This document shows, in pieces, positions 1 to 8,245 of a stretch of DNA of 64,000 nucleotides (positions within the stretch are counted from its first letter, which is position 1; each line of letters opens with the position of its first letter). This DNA is from Ruegeria sp. HKCCD8929 (GTDB taxonomy: Bacteria; Pseudomonadota; Alphaproteobacteria; Rhodobacterales; Rhodobacteraceae), in NCBI RefSeq assembly GCF_013031405.1, contig NZ_WPZY01000001.1:496001-560000 (forward strand), read 5' to 3'. The translations under genes and the position numbers were made by a program. The notes under the pieces are model-generated. The model made no database searches, was not told where the DNA came from, and saw nothing but the letters and a program-made list of their open reading frames with translations.

Positions 1-476
1 AAGACGGCCAGCGGCAAGCCTTGCGCCGTATAGACCAGGATCAGCGCCCAGAGCGTGTTGACCAGCCCGGTCGCCACCATCATCTCAAGGATCGCCACCG
101 TACCGATACGGATCGGGATCATGATTCCAAGCGCCAGATACAGCCCCATCAGCGTGTTGCCCCGGAACCGGTATTCGCTCAGCGCAAAGGCGGCCATGGC
201 GCCGAAGAGCAGGATGAAGAACAGCGAAGCGACCGTCACGATCATCGAGTTCTGGAAGTAGAGGAAGAAATCCCCTTGCTTCATCACCGTCTGGTAACCG
301 ATCATCGAAAAGCTCTCGGCATCCGGCAGGCTCAGCGGTTCGCGAAAGATCGCCTTGCGGGTCTTGAAGCTGTTGATCAGGATCACGAAGACCGGGAACA
401 GCGCGATCAGCGTATAGACGATCAGCGCACCATGCATGGCGGCGATGTTGAACGGGTTTCTGCGGGCTTTGTTCAT
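1..476 (-). CDS. Sugar ABC transporter permease, MalG-like (3' end cut by window edge)
   Basis: This is the second inner-membrane permease of a carbohydrate ABC importer. The reading frame starts at the ATG at 476 (MNKARRNPFNIAAMHGAL) and runs open to the window edge, so about 158 N-terminal residues are seen and the C-terminal half with the EAA loop is missing. Hydrophobic stretches follow the usual MalG pattern: one near the N-terminus (LIVYTLIALFPVFVILINSF), one around residues 70-90 and further ones after that. It begins 14 bp after the stop of the upstream permease, which fits one operon. The position next to amino-sugar catabolic genes suggests an amino sugar or chitin/peptidoglycan fragment as substrate; that is inference. 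Confidence 0.85.
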   Translation of the reverse strand, partial: MNKARRNPFNIAAMHGALIVYTLIALFPVFVILINSFKTRKAIFREPLSLPDAESFSMIGYQTVMKQGDFFLYFQNSMIVTVASLFFILLFGAMAAFALSEYRFRGNTLMGLYLALGIMIPIRIGTVAILEMMVATGLVNTLWALILVYTAQGLPLAV

Positions 477-489
477 TTCTCTCGGCCCC

Positions 490-1404
490 TCAGAACTGAT
501 ACCGGCGGATACGGGTCTGGATCACGAACAGATAGATGCAGACGCCGGTCAGAATGATGCCGAACATGCTCGTTGCGATGGCCGAGCCCATATGCGGATC
601 GCCAAGTTGCAACTGAAAGCCAAAGAAGGTGCGGTACATGAACGTGCCAAGGATGTCGGTCGAGAAATCCGGTCCCGCCAGCGCACCCTGTGCTGCATAT
701 ATCAGGTCGAAAGCGTTGAAGTTGCCCACGAATGTCAGGATCGAGATGATGCCGATGGACGGCAGGATCAGCGGCAGCTTGATCTTCCAGAAGGCGGACA
801 TGCCGGTGATGCCCTCGACCTCGGCGGCCTCAAGAATCTCTTCCGGGATCGACAGGAGCGCGGCGTAGATGAGCATCATCGGGATGCCCACGAACTGCCA
901 GACCGAGACCAGCGCCAGCGTGGTCAGCGCATATTCCTCTTTACCCAGCCATGGCGCGTAGAGCGATTTCAATCCAATCGCCTTAAGCATATCGGGCGCG
1001 ATACCCCAGATCGGTGAAAGGATGAGCTTCCACGCGAAACCTACTATAACAAAAGAGAGAATTGTCGGAATGAAGATCGCCGACCGATAAAAGGCGGCAA
1101 AGCGCAGACGTGGGTGGCTGAGGATCGCGGCCAGCGCGATACCGATCGGGTTCTGCACCAGCATGTGAATGAAGAAGAACCAAAAGTTGTTGCCGAGCGC
1201 GTTCCAGAACGCCTCGGACCAAAGCGGATCGCCGAACAGCCTGCGAAAGTTGTCCAGCCCGACAAAGACGCGCGACTGTTCAACCTCGGTGTAAAGAGCC
1301 AGCCGCAACGTGTTGAAAAGCGGGAAGATCATCACAGCCGTGTAGACCAGCACCGCAGGTGCCAGAAACACGACGATATGCCATCTGATACGGCTCTTTC
1401 CCAT
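490..1404 (-). CDS. Sugar ABC transporter permease, MalF-like
   Basis: This is the first inner-membrane permease of the sugar importer. About six hydrophobic segments are visible, starting with VVFLAPAVLVYTAVMIFPLF near the N-terminus. The cytoplasmic coupling loop carries the EAA-type sequence EAAEVEGITGMSAFWKIKLP, typical of binding-protein-dependent permeases. The frame is open further upstream only to a TTG at 1440; the ATG at 1404 (MGKSRIRW) is preferred because it has a GGA-type ribosome site and matches the usual MalF start. It lies 72 bp downstream of the binding-protein gene. The family is secure, the substrate is inferred from context only. Confidence 0.9.
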   Translation of the reverse strand: MGKSRIRWHIVVFLAPAVLVYTAVMIFPLFNTLRLALYTEVEQSRVFVGLDNFRRLFGDPLWSEAFWNALGNNFWFFFIHMLVQNPIGIALAAILSHPRLRFAAFYRSAIFIPTILSFVIVGFAWKLILSPIWGIAPDMLKAIGLKSLYAPWLGKEEYALTTLALVSVWQFVGIPMMLIYAALLSIPEEILEAAEVEGITGMSAFWKIKLPLILPSIGIISILTFVGNFNAFDLIYAAQGALAGPDFSTDILGTFMYRTFFGFQLQLGDPHMGSAIATSMFGIILTGVCIYLFVIQTRIRRYQF

Positions 1405-1476
1405 GATTCCATCCCAGCGGTTTAAAGGCGCCCTAGGCAACGTGTGCCCAGGGCCAGGTTGCGTGAGTGGTCGTTG

Positions 1477-2727
1477 TTATTTCTGCGGCTCGTACCAGGT
1501 GGCCAGACCGTCCTGCAGACGCTTGCCCGCGTCCTCGGGTGTCTCGGCGCCCTTGATCACCTGAGCCGAAGCGTTCCAGGTCTCATTCTCAAGGTTCGGC
1601 GTGCCGCGCGACAGGATTTGATAGGTCGAACGGATGGTCGATCCGCACTCGCCGCGCCAGCTGACGAACTCCTGCGCCAACGGGTCGTCCATCGCAACGT
1701 CGAAGCTCGACAGTGAGAAGAAGCCGGGCAGGGCATTGGCGTAGATCGTGGCGAACTCTTCCGAGCCGACCCAGTCGAGGAAGGTTCGGGCCGCTTCGGC
1801 ATTGGGCGAGGCCGCGTTCAGGCCGATGGCGATGTCGGTATGGTCCGAAATATAGCAGCCGTCGCCTTCGTTCGGGACCGGCGGCTTGAACGCGCCCATC
1901 TCGAAATCGGCCAGATTGTTGAAGCCGCTGATCTCCCAGCTACCGGCGGGGTAGATGGCGGCGCGGCCCAGTGTGAACAGATTCTGACTGTCGGGATAGG
2001 TTTGCGCCTCGTACCCATCGCCCAGATATGCGCCCCATTTGGCCAGTTGCCGATAGGGGGCGACCCATTGCTCATCGGTCAGCTTCTGCGATCCGTCAAT
2101 CAGCGCCAGACGGCCTTCTTCCCCCTTCCAGTAGTTCGGGCCGATATTGTTATAGCCCATGGTGGCCGCTTCCCATTGGTCGTTGGTGCCCATGGCCATC
2201 GGGATATAGCTGCCGTCCTCTTGGATTTTGTCGAGCACTTCAAAGAACTGCGCCTCGGTTTCCGGCACCGACAGGCCCAGCTCCTCGAACGCGTCCTTGT
2301 TGTAGATGAACCCATGGATCACCGAAGCCATCGGCACACAAAAGGTGGCCGAGCCATCGTCGGTCTGCCAAGCGGATTTGGCCACGTCCGAGAAATTGGC
2401 CATGCCGCCAAGATCCGACAGGTCGGCCAGATGCCCGGCCTCGTAAAGCCCCAGTGACGTATCGAACGGACGGCAGGTGATCAGATCCCCGGCCGAGCCC
2501 GCATCCAGCTTCGCATTCAGCACCGCGTTATATTCCGCCGGGGCCGAGGGGGTGAATTTTACCTTGATATCAGGGTTCTGCGCCTCAAACGCCGGAATAA
2601 TCTTTTCCTGCCACAGTGTCAGGTCGTCATTGCGCCAGCTTTCAATGGTCAGAGTGATTTCGGCATGGGCCGCGCCGCCCAGGGCAGTCGAGGCCAGTAG
2701 CATCGCGCTCAGTGTTTTCCGGTTCAT
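1477..2727 (-). CDS. Sugar ABC transporter substrate-binding protein
   Basis: This 416-aa periplasmic binding protein of the carbohydrate uptake family 1 type delivers sugar to the two permeases downstream. It has a clear signal peptide ending at AHA-E (MNRKTLSAMLLASTALGGAA). The mature part has the alternating fold pattern of extracellular solute-binding protein family 1, with Trp and Tyr residues suited to stacking sugars. The start is supported by GGGAGAGAAG upstream of the ATG. It follows murQ by 33 bp on the same strand, so the transporter is probably co-transcribed with the MurNAc-6-phosphate etherase. A MurNAc, GlcNAc or muropeptide-sugar ligand is likely but not shown. Confidence 0.88.
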   Translation of the reverse strand: MNRKTLSAMLLASTALGGAAHAEITLTIESWRNDDLTLWQEKIIPAFEAQNPDIKVKFTPSAPAEYNAVLNAKLDAGSAGDLITCRPFDTSLGLYEAGHLADLSDLGGMANFSDVAKSAWQTDDGSATFCVPMASVIHGFIYNKDAFEELGLSVPETEAQFFEVLDKIQEDGSYIPMAMGTNDQWEAATMGYNNIGPNYWKGEEGRLALIDGSQKLTDEQWVAPYRQLAKWGAYLGDGYEAQTYPDSQNLFTLGRAAIYPAGSWEISGFNNLADFEMGAFKPPVPNEGDGCYISDHTDIAIGLNAASPNAEAARTFLDWVGSEEFATIYANALPGFFSLSSFDVAMDDPLAQEFVSWRGECGSTIRSTYQILSRGTPNLENETWNASAQVIKGAETPEDAGKRLQDGLATWYEPQK

Positions 2728-2760
2728 ATGTCTTCTCTCCCTGTTGATATAAATTCCGGT

Positions 2761-3654
2761 TCAAAGCTGCTTCAAAGCAGGCCGCAGGTGCCCGCCCGAT
2801 TGTTCCAGCAGGTGTCGCGCCTGCGCATGGTTCCTTGCGCCTGACGCCAGCAAGATTGCCTGCTTTACGTCACCTGCCGCCTGTTCCAACACATCGCGGG
2901 CCACAGTGTCCGAGACGCCGGTGATTTTCCGGACGATCCCCTCCGCGCGGCCCCGCAGTTTTCGATTGTCCGCAATCACGTTGACCATCAGTCCGTCATG
3001 CACATGACCCAGCCGGATCCCCATCAGCGTGGACATCATATTGAGCGCCGCCTTCTGTGCCGTGGCCGCGCCCATCCGGGTGGACCCGGCGATGATCTCG
3101 GGCGGAGTATCCAGATGAATGGCGCAGGTCGCGTGATCGAAAAGCGCGGCGTCGGCGTTGTTTGCGATGCAAATGGTGTGGGCCCCTGCGGCACGCGCCA
3201 TTTGTGCGAATTTCAGCGGGTAGGGTGTTGATCCGCTTGCAGAAATGGCAATCACAGCATCACCGGATTTCGCCTGAGACACAGCTTGCTGCGCTTCTTC
3301 CGTGTCATCTTCAGTGTGCCCAGGCATCTCGGCACTGGTGGGTACGCCACCCGCCATGCAGATTGCGATGCAATCCGGCGACAGGCCGTATGTTCCCGGC
3401 AGCTCTGCTCCATCCGCCAGCCCCATCAGCCCCGACGACCCCGCGGCGGCATAGTGGATGCGCCCGCCGGCCCGGATTGTCTCAGCAAGTAGGTTTGCGG
3501 CAACCGAGATCTGCGGCAAGCACGCATCGAGCGCAGCCAGAGCGGCCTGCTGGCCCGCCAACAGGCGCTCCAGTATTTCGGTGTCCGGGCGCAGGTCCAG
3601 CCCTACGGCCTCATCACGCAGCGTTTCGGTTTGCGGCAGCACTTGCGGCGTCAT
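2761..3654 (-). CDS. murQ: N-acetylmuramic acid 6-phosphate etherase
   Basis: MurQ cleaves the D-lactyl ether of MurNAc-6-phosphate to give GlcNAc-6-phosphate and D-lactate in peptidoglycan sugar recycling. The 297-aa length is normal for the family. The SIS fold is visible from GGRIHYAAAGSSGLMGLADG, followed by DGAELPGTYG, which holds the conserved catalytic Glu. The C-terminal helical region (ARDVLEQAAGDVKQAILL) is also typical. The ATG has a good AAGGGGAA ribosome site. It is the first gene of the minus-strand operon and diverges from the kinase-nagA operon; one copy of the mirrored operator lies just upstream. Confidence 0.95.
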   Translation of the reverse strand: MTPQVLPQTETLRDEAVGLDLRPDTEILERLLAGQQAALAALDACLPQISVAANLLAETIRAGGRIHYAAAGSSGLMGLADGAELPGTYGLSPDCIAICMAGGVPTSAEMPGHTEDDTEEAQQAVSQAKSGDAVIAISASGSTPYPLKFAQMARAAGAHTICIANNADAALFDHATCAIHLDTPPEIIAGSTRMGAATAQKAALNMMSTLMGIRLGHVHDGLMVNVIADNRKLRGRAEGIVRKITGVSDTVARDVLEQAAGDVKQAILLASGARNHAQARHLLEQSGGHLRPALKQL

Positions 3655-3677
3655 GTGATTCCCCTTTGGCTCTAGAT

Positions 3678-3700
3678 TTAATACCTATATAATACCTTTT
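3678..3700. promoter_or_regulatory. Putative NagR-type operator, left copy
   Basis: The 19-bp word AAAGGTATTATATAGGTAT is read here on the minus strand; on the plus strand the core is ATACCTATATAATACC at 3681-3696. The word contains GGTAT twice, 11 bp apart. An exact mirror copy lies at 3789-3807 before the divergent operon. It lies 25-45 bp before the murQ start, in the promoter or leader. The GntR/UTRA protein at 4690-5457 is the natural candidate to bind it; this is inferred from position and symmetry. Confidence 0.65.
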
Positions 3701-3788
3701 GTCTACCTTTTGTTTGTGATTGGGTTGAAATCCGCCAAAGTGGCCGATTTTTCAGCTACCAAGGCAGTAAAGGTCTTTTTTTGATCCG

Positions 3789-3810
3789 AAAGGTATTATA
3801 TAGGTATCTA
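3789..3810. promoter_or_regulatory. Putative NagR-type operator, right copy
   Basis: AAAGGTATTATATAGGTAT at 3789-3807 is identical to the minus-strand word at 3678-3699. It ends four bases before the ATG of the kinase gene (3812) and contains the only plausible ribosome site (TAGG), so a bound repressor would block both transcription and access to the start. GntR-family control is inferred. Confidence 0.65.
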
Positions 3811-3811
3811 C

Positions 3812-4693
3812 ATGGTTGAGTCTCACCCATATCTGATGGCGATCGACGGTGGCGGAACTTCGTGCCGATTTGCCCTGCAAACCCCGACGGGACGGCAGGA
3901 CGTAAAGCTTGGAGGCGCCAATGTCTTCACCAATCGCGAGCGCGCGGTGCAAACGCTGCTGGACGGGATGGCGCAGGTTTTACTGCGCGCTGGCCTGCAG
4001 CCGTCGATGTTGCCGGACATCCCGGTTTACGCTGGGCTGGCGGGCGTGACCGATCAGGACGCCGCACACCAGGTCGCTACCCGGCTGCCAGCGCGCATCA
4101 TTGAGATTGAGGATGACCGCCGCTCAGCCGTCGTGGGAGCGCTGCGGGGCCGAAGCGGGTGTCTGATCGGCATCGGGACCGGATCGTTTCTGGCCCGTCA
4201 GGCCTCGGGTGGGATCAAGTTCGCCGGCGGGTATGGACCGATTGTCGGGGATGAGGCCTCGGGCAATTGGTTGGGGCTCGGGCTGCTCAGGCGGGCCCTG
4301 CTGGCGCTAGATGGTGCGATGTCGGCCAGCCCACTGGTCACGGCTTGTCTTGAGCGGTTCGAAAATGACGCCGCGCGTATCGTGGCGTTTTCCGGCACTG
4401 CCCGGCCTGCCGACTTCGCGAAGTTTGCCCCAGAGGTCATCGAGGCAGCCCGAAACGGCGACAGTGTGGGGCAAGAGTTGATGCAAGCCGGGGCACAATA
4501 CATCGAAACCGGGCTGCGTGCGCTCGGATACGAGGATGGCGAACCGGTTTGTGCCGTCGGGGGCGTTGCGGCGCACTACGCGGACTATCTGCCACCTAGC
4601 ATGGCGTTGACCGAGCCGCTTGGCACTGCGCTGGACGGCGCGCTGGAACTGGCCCGTAGGTTGGCAGAACGAAGCAGTCGGGGGGTGGCATGA
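3812..4693 (+). CDS. BadF/BadG-family N-acetylglucosamine (or MurNAc) kinase
   Basis: This 293-aa sugar kinase of the ASKHA fold belongs to the BadF/BadG/BcrA/BcrD ATPase group that includes eukaryotic NAGK and the bacterial MurNAc/GlcNAc kinase MurK. The phosphate-1 motif DGGGTS is at residues 12-17 and the second phosphate motif GIGTGSF is near residue 115. GGYGPIVGDEASGNWLG is the characteristic sugar-binding stretch. It would make GlcNAc-6-P and, given the divergent murQ, perhaps MurNAc-6-P. The stop overlaps the next ATG (ATGA). Family is secure; which amino sugar is preferred is inference. Confidence 0.85.
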   Translation: MVESHPYLMAIDGGGTSCRFALQTPTGRQDVKLGGANVFTNRERAVQTLLDGMAQVLLRAGLQPSMLPDIPVYAGLAGVTDQDAAHQVATRLPARIIEIEDDRRSAVVGALRGRSGCLIGIGTGSFLARQASGGIKFAGGYGPIVGDEASGNWLGLGLLRRALLALDGAMSASPLVTACLERFENDAARIVAFSGTARPADFAKFAPEVIEAARNGDSVGQELMQAGAQYIETGLRALGYEDGEPVCAVGGVAAHYADYLPPSMALTEPLGTALDGALELARRLAERSSRGVA

Positions 4694-5457
4694 CAACCGA
4701 CACCATCGAGAGTTTCCTGAAGTCAGGCAGTTGGATGCAGGATGCCGCCGGCCCGCGCTATGTGCGGTTGCGCAAGCGGATCGAGGAAAGCATCGAGCAA
4801 GGCCTGCTCGCCGAAAGTGCCCCTCTGCCCGCAGAGCGCGAGATTGCCAGTCTGACCGGCCTGTCCCGGGTCACTGTGCGCCGGGCCATGCAGGATCTGG
4901 TCGACAGGGGCATCATCGTGCAGCGGCAGGGCTCGGGCAGCTTCGTCTCGGACGGCACGCCGAAAGTTGAGCAATCACTGTCCCGCCTGACCTCGTTTAC
5001 CGAGGATATGGTGCGGCGTGGCCTGAGCTCCTCCAGTGAGTGGCTAGAGCGGGGCATCCATGTCCCCTCGCCAGAGGAAGTGATGGCACTGGCCCTCTCA
5101 TCAGGCGAGTCCGTCGCCCGCATCGCGCGTTTGCGCCGCGCCAATGACAAGCCGATGGCGATCGAGCGCGCCTCGCTGCCCACCGACATCCTGCCGAACC
5201 CGCAGTTGGTTGATACCTCGCTCTATGAAGTACTCGAACGTGACGGTAACCGCCCGGTGCGGGCGCTGCAACGGATCTCGGCTATCAACCTCGAGGAAGA
5301 AGACGCCACGCTCTTGGGCGTCGAGCCCGGTGCTGCCGGTCTGCGGATCGTGCGCACCTCGTACCTGCCGAACCGGCGGGTTGTCGAATTCACCCGTTCC
5401 ATCTATCGCGGCGACGCCTACGACTTTGTGGCGGAACTGCGCTTGGGCAACAGCTAG
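4690..5457 (+). CDS. GntR-family regulator with UTRA domain (NagR-like)
   Basis: This 255-aa transcription factor has an N-terminal GntR winged helix (roughly residues 18-85; PLPAEREIASLTGLSRVTVRRAM is the recognition region) and a C-terminal UTRA ligand domain (about 105-245) typical of the HutC/NagR/DasR subfamily, which binds sugar phosphates such as GlcN-6-P. The gene overlaps the kinase stop by 4 bp and is followed after 8 bp by the deaminase gene, so it is embedded in the operon it probably controls. The two mirrored 19-bp sites in the divergent promoter are its likely operators. Confidence 0.9.
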   Translation: MTTDTIESFLKSGSWMQDAAGPRYVRLRKRIEESIEQGLLAESAPLPAEREIASLTGLSRVTVRRAMQDLVDRGIIVQRQGSGSFVSDGTPKVEQSLSRLTSFTEDMVRRGLSSSSEWLERGIHVPSPEEVMALALSSGESVARIARLRRANDKPMAIERASLPTDILPNPQLVDTSLYEVLERDGNRPVRALQRISAINLEEEDATLLGVEPGAAGLRIVRTSYLPNRRVVEFTRSIYRGDAYDFVAELRLGNS

Positions 5458-5465
5458 GACCAAAC

Positions 5466-6497
5466 ATGCAGACCCAGATCACCCGGATGCGTCGCGAGAT
5501 TGACGAAATCCCAGACGCCGTCGACCGATTGCTCAGCCGGTGCGAGAATGACATTGCCGCCGTCGCGGATGCGGCCCGGGCGCTTGATCCGGTGTTCCTC
5601 ATGACCGTGGCGCGCGGCTCGTCCGACCATGTGTGCACCTATCTGAAATACGCCTCGGAAATCCTGCTGGGGGTGCCGGTGGCATCGGTCGGACCATCGG
5701 TGGCCTCGATCTACGACTCGACGCTGAAATTGCAGCAAGGCCTGTGCCTCTCGGTATCCCAGTCAGGCAAAAGCCCCGATATCGTCGCCATGGCGCGCAA
5801 CGCGGGGCGGGACGGGGCGATGACACTGGCCCTGACCAACAACGCAGGATCACCGCTGGCCGAGGCAAGCGCACATACCGTCGACATCCAGGCGGGCCCC
5901 GAGCTGAGTGTGGCCGCCACCAAGACCTTCGTCACGTCTGCCGTGGCAGGTCTGTGGTTGCTGGCGGAATGGGATCGCAATCAGGCCCTGCTTGCGGCCA
6001 TTCACGCCCTGCCGCAGCAGCTGGAGGCCGCCACCCGCATCGACTGGCCCGAGGTGCGCGAAGCCATCGGAGCCCGCTCATCCCTGTTCACGCTGGGCCG
6101 GGGGCAGGCGTTGGCCGTATCCAATGAGGCGGCGCTGAAATTCAAGGAGACGTGTCAATTGCACGCTGAGAGCTATTCCTCTGCCGAAGTGCTGCATGGC
6201 CCGGTGTCGATTGTCGAAGAGGGGTTCCCGGTTCTCAGCTTTGCCGCCGCCGATGCGGCCGAACAGGCCCTGACCGATATCGCCGACCAGATCAGCACAA
6301 AGGGCGCAAAGGTCTTTGCAACCACGGACAAGGTAAAAAGTGCAGCCTGCATCGACCATGTTCGCACTGGCCACGCGCTTACCGATCCGCTTAGTTTGAT
6401 TGTATCCTTCTACTCCATGGTCGAGGCGTTCGCCGCATCGCGGGGAATTGACCCGGATGCGCCGCGCCATCTGAACAAGGTCACTGAAACGGTATGA
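5466..6497 (+). CDS. SIS-domain glucosamine-6-phosphate deaminase, NagB-II type
   Basis: This 343-aa protein has two SIS domains like the isomerase half of GlmS. The first shows ARGSSDHVC and SQSGKSPDIV; the second shows LGRGQALAVSNEAALKFKETC and AEVLHGP. It lacks the glutaminase domain, which fits the NagB-II/AgaS-like deaminases that convert GlcN-6-P to fructose-6-P and ammonia. A normal NagB is not seen in this operon, and this gene lies between regulator and nagA, so it probably supplies that step. The ribosome site AGGA lies 7 bases before the ATG; the stop overlaps nagA (ATGA). Confidence 0.85.
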   Translation: MQTQITRMRREIDEIPDAVDRLLSRCENDIAAVADAARALDPVFLMTVARGSSDHVCTYLKYASEILLGVPVASVGPSVASIYDSTLKLQQGLCLSVSQSGKSPDIVAMARNAGRDGAMTLALTNNAGSPLAEASAHTVDIQAGPELSVAATKTFVTSAVAGLWLLAEWDRNQALLAAIHALPQQLEAATRIDWPEVREAIGARSSLFTLGRGQALAVSNEAALKFKETCQLHAESYSSAEVLHGPVSIVEEGFPVLSFAAADAAEQALTDIADQISTKGAKVFATTDKVKSAACIDHVRTGHALTDPLSLIVSFYSMVEAFAASRGIDPDAPRHLNKVTETV

Positions 6498-7672
6498 AAG
6501 ACGCGCTGAAGGCCATCACCGGAGCTGATATTCTGTCGCCGGACGGAGTGCGCCCCGGATGTGCGCTGCTGTATCGCGCCGACCGGATCGAAGCGATCGT
6601 GCCTGAGGCAGAGATGCCAGCGGATGCCAGGGTCACACATCTGGACGGAGGGATGCTGTCGCCCGGTTTTGTGGACCTTCAGGTCAACGGCGGCGGTGGT
6701 GTGATGTTCAACAACACGCCGGAGCTGTCCACGTTAAGGCGCATGGCTGAGGCGCATGCGCATATCGGCGCCACGTCGATCCTGCCGACGCTGATCACCG
6801 ACACCGCCGAGGTTGTATCACGGGCCATTGACGCCTCGGTGCAAGCGATTTCCGAAGGCGTAGCGGGCATCGCGGGCCTGCATCTGGAAGGCCCCCACCT
6901 CTCTCACAAGCGCAAAGGGGCGCATGACGACACCCTGATCCGGCCAATGGAGGATGCCGATCTTACCCAGTTGCTTGACGCCGCAGAGCGACTGCCGGTG
7001 CTGAAAGTCACGGTTGCCCCGGAAAGTGTGTCGCCAGCGCAGATCGAAGCGCTGAAAGAGGCAGGGGTTCTGGTGTCGCTGGGCCATACGGATGCGACAT
7101 TCGAAGATTGCCAGGCGGCGGTCTCAGCCGGGGCGCGCTGCGTCACGCATCTGTTCAACGCGCAAAGCCAGATGGGAAATCGCGAGCCCGGCGTCGTTGG
7201 TGCGGTGCTGGCGCTTGGCGAGTTGTCTGCGGGGCTTATCGCAGATGGGATACACGTCCACGCCGCTTCGCTGCGAAATGCTCTGTGCGCCAAGGCGGGG
7301 CCCGGCAGGATTTTCCTAGTCAGCGATGCTATGGCGACTGCAGGATCGGACATCGCCACATTCCGATTGAATAGCCGCGAAATTCGCCGTCAGGGGGATC
7401 GCCTGACTCTGGCGGATGGCACGCTGGCTGGCGCACATCTTGAGTTGATTACTGCAGTCCATAACGTGGCCGGGATGGCGGATTTGCCAATCGAAACGGC
7501 TCTGGACATGGCGACGCGCATTCCCGCCGACCTGATCGGCCAAAGTCACCTGGGGCGTCTGGAACCCGGCGCGCAGGCCGATTTTCTGCATCTGGGCCAA
7601 TCAAAAGACCTGCTCAGGGTCTGGCAACTGGGTGAAGTCCGGTTTGCCGCCGGCGGTGCGTCCCATCACTAG
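6494..7672 (+). CDS. nagA: N-acetylglucosamine-6-phosphate deacetylase
   Basis: NagA removes acetate from GlcNAc-6-P, the common product of the kinase and MurQ, giving GlcN-6-P for the preceding SIS-domain protein. The 392-aa amidohydrolase has the metal-site sequence HLEGPHLSHKRKGAH, then SLGHTDATFEDC, THLFNAQSQM and the catalytic Asp in LVSDAMATAG. VDLQVNGGGG near residue 62 is a family hallmark. It overlaps the upstream stop by 4 bp and is the last gene of the operon. No obvious terminator follows before the convergent ferredoxin gene. Confidence 0.95.
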   Translation: MKDALKAITGADILSPDGVRPGCALLYRADRIEAIVPEAEMPADARVTHLDGGMLSPGFVDLQVNGGGGVMFNNTPELSTLRRMAEAHAHIGATSILPTLITDTAEVVSRAIDASVQAISEGVAGIAGLHLEGPHLSHKRKGAHDDTLIRPMEDADLTQLLDAAERLPVLKVTVAPESVSPAQIEALKEAGVLVSLGHTDATFEDCQAAVSAGARCVTHLFNAQSQMGNREPGVVGAVLALGELSAGLIADGIHVHAASLRNALCAKAGPGRIFLVSDAMATAGSDIATFRLNSREIRRQGDRLTLADGTLAGAHLELITAVHNVAGMADLPIETALDMATRIPADLIGQSHLGRLEPGAQADFLHLGQSKDLLRVWQLGEVRFAAGGASHH

Positions 7673-7687
7673 ACCCCCATCACCGTC

Positions 7688-8002
7688 TTACCCGATATCC
7701 ACGAACAGATCGCCCCCCTCGACCCTCACCGGATAGGTCTTGAGGTTGACGCAGACCGGAGAGCGTTTCGCCTCCCCCGTGCGGTAGTCGAACTGGCCGT
7801 TATGCATCGGGCATTCCACGATGTAATCGATCACCAACCCGTTCTCGAGATGCACTTCTTCGTGGGTGCATAGGCCGTCAGTGCAGAAAAACTCATCATC
7901 CGGACTGCGATAGATCGCAAAGGTGCGCTCGTCGTGGTCGAGGCGGATCAGGTCTTCGGTCTCGATATCGTCTGGGGCGCAAACGCGTATCCAGTTGCTC
8001 AT
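7688..8002 (-). CDS. Rieske 2Fe-2S ferredoxin, MocE/NirD-like
   Basis: This is a small soluble Rieske protein of about 104 aa. The cluster ligands are visible as CTHEEVHL and CPMHNGQF, a C-x-H-x16-C-x2-H pattern with the later Cys and His in the second box. Such proteins pass electrons to oxygenases or reductases; no partner is encoded next to it. The start is taken as the ATG at 8002 (MSNWIRVCAPDD), the usual start of this family; an upstream in-frame ATG at 8023 would add seven residues. It is convergent with nagA and separated by 15 bp. Confidence 0.85.
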   Translation of the reverse strand: MSNWIRVCAPDDIETEDLIRLDHDERTFAIYRSPDDEFFCTDGLCTHEEVHLENGLVIDYIVECPMHNGQFDYRTGEAKRSPVCVNLKTYPVRVEGGDLFVDIG

Positions 8003-8083
8003 GCGGGTCTTTCGCCATTGCATCGGCCTGTGCAGACAGATATTCGCCTGAAGTTACCTCCCAGTACGTCCGGCGAGTATTTC

Positions 8084-8115
8084 GCCCGGCGCGCCTCTCA
8101 CGCGCCGGGCTTTTT
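8084..8115 (+). terminator. Orphan rho-independent terminator
   Basis: A perfect 10-bp GC stem (GCCCGGCGCG at 8084-8093 and CGCGCCGGGC at 8101-8110) with a 7-base loop is followed by TTTTT. It points along the plus strand, but the nearest upstream plus-strand gene is nagA, 410 bp away, across the antisense ferredoxin gene. It may therefore end a small RNA. Confidence 0.8.
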
Positions 8116-8125
8116 GGTGGGCCCG

Positions 8126-8155
8126 TAAACCATGCATTTTCTGCATGGCGGGTTT
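8126..8155. repeat. Hairpin before the RSP_7527-like gene
   Basis: CCATGCA (8130-8136) and TGCATGG (8142-8148) form a 7-bp inverted repeat with a TTTTC loop, flanked by AAAC and GGGTTT that can extend pairing around a small bulge. It lies about 100 bp before the small gene at 8246 and could be an operator or a leader hairpin. Confidence 0.45.
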
Positions 8156-8245
8156 GGAGATTTGTCTGGTGCAGCCATCTGTGGGCAGGCTTATGTGCAG
8201 CGTGACTTGTTCAATCCATAACCACTCAATACAGAGCCAACTCCG

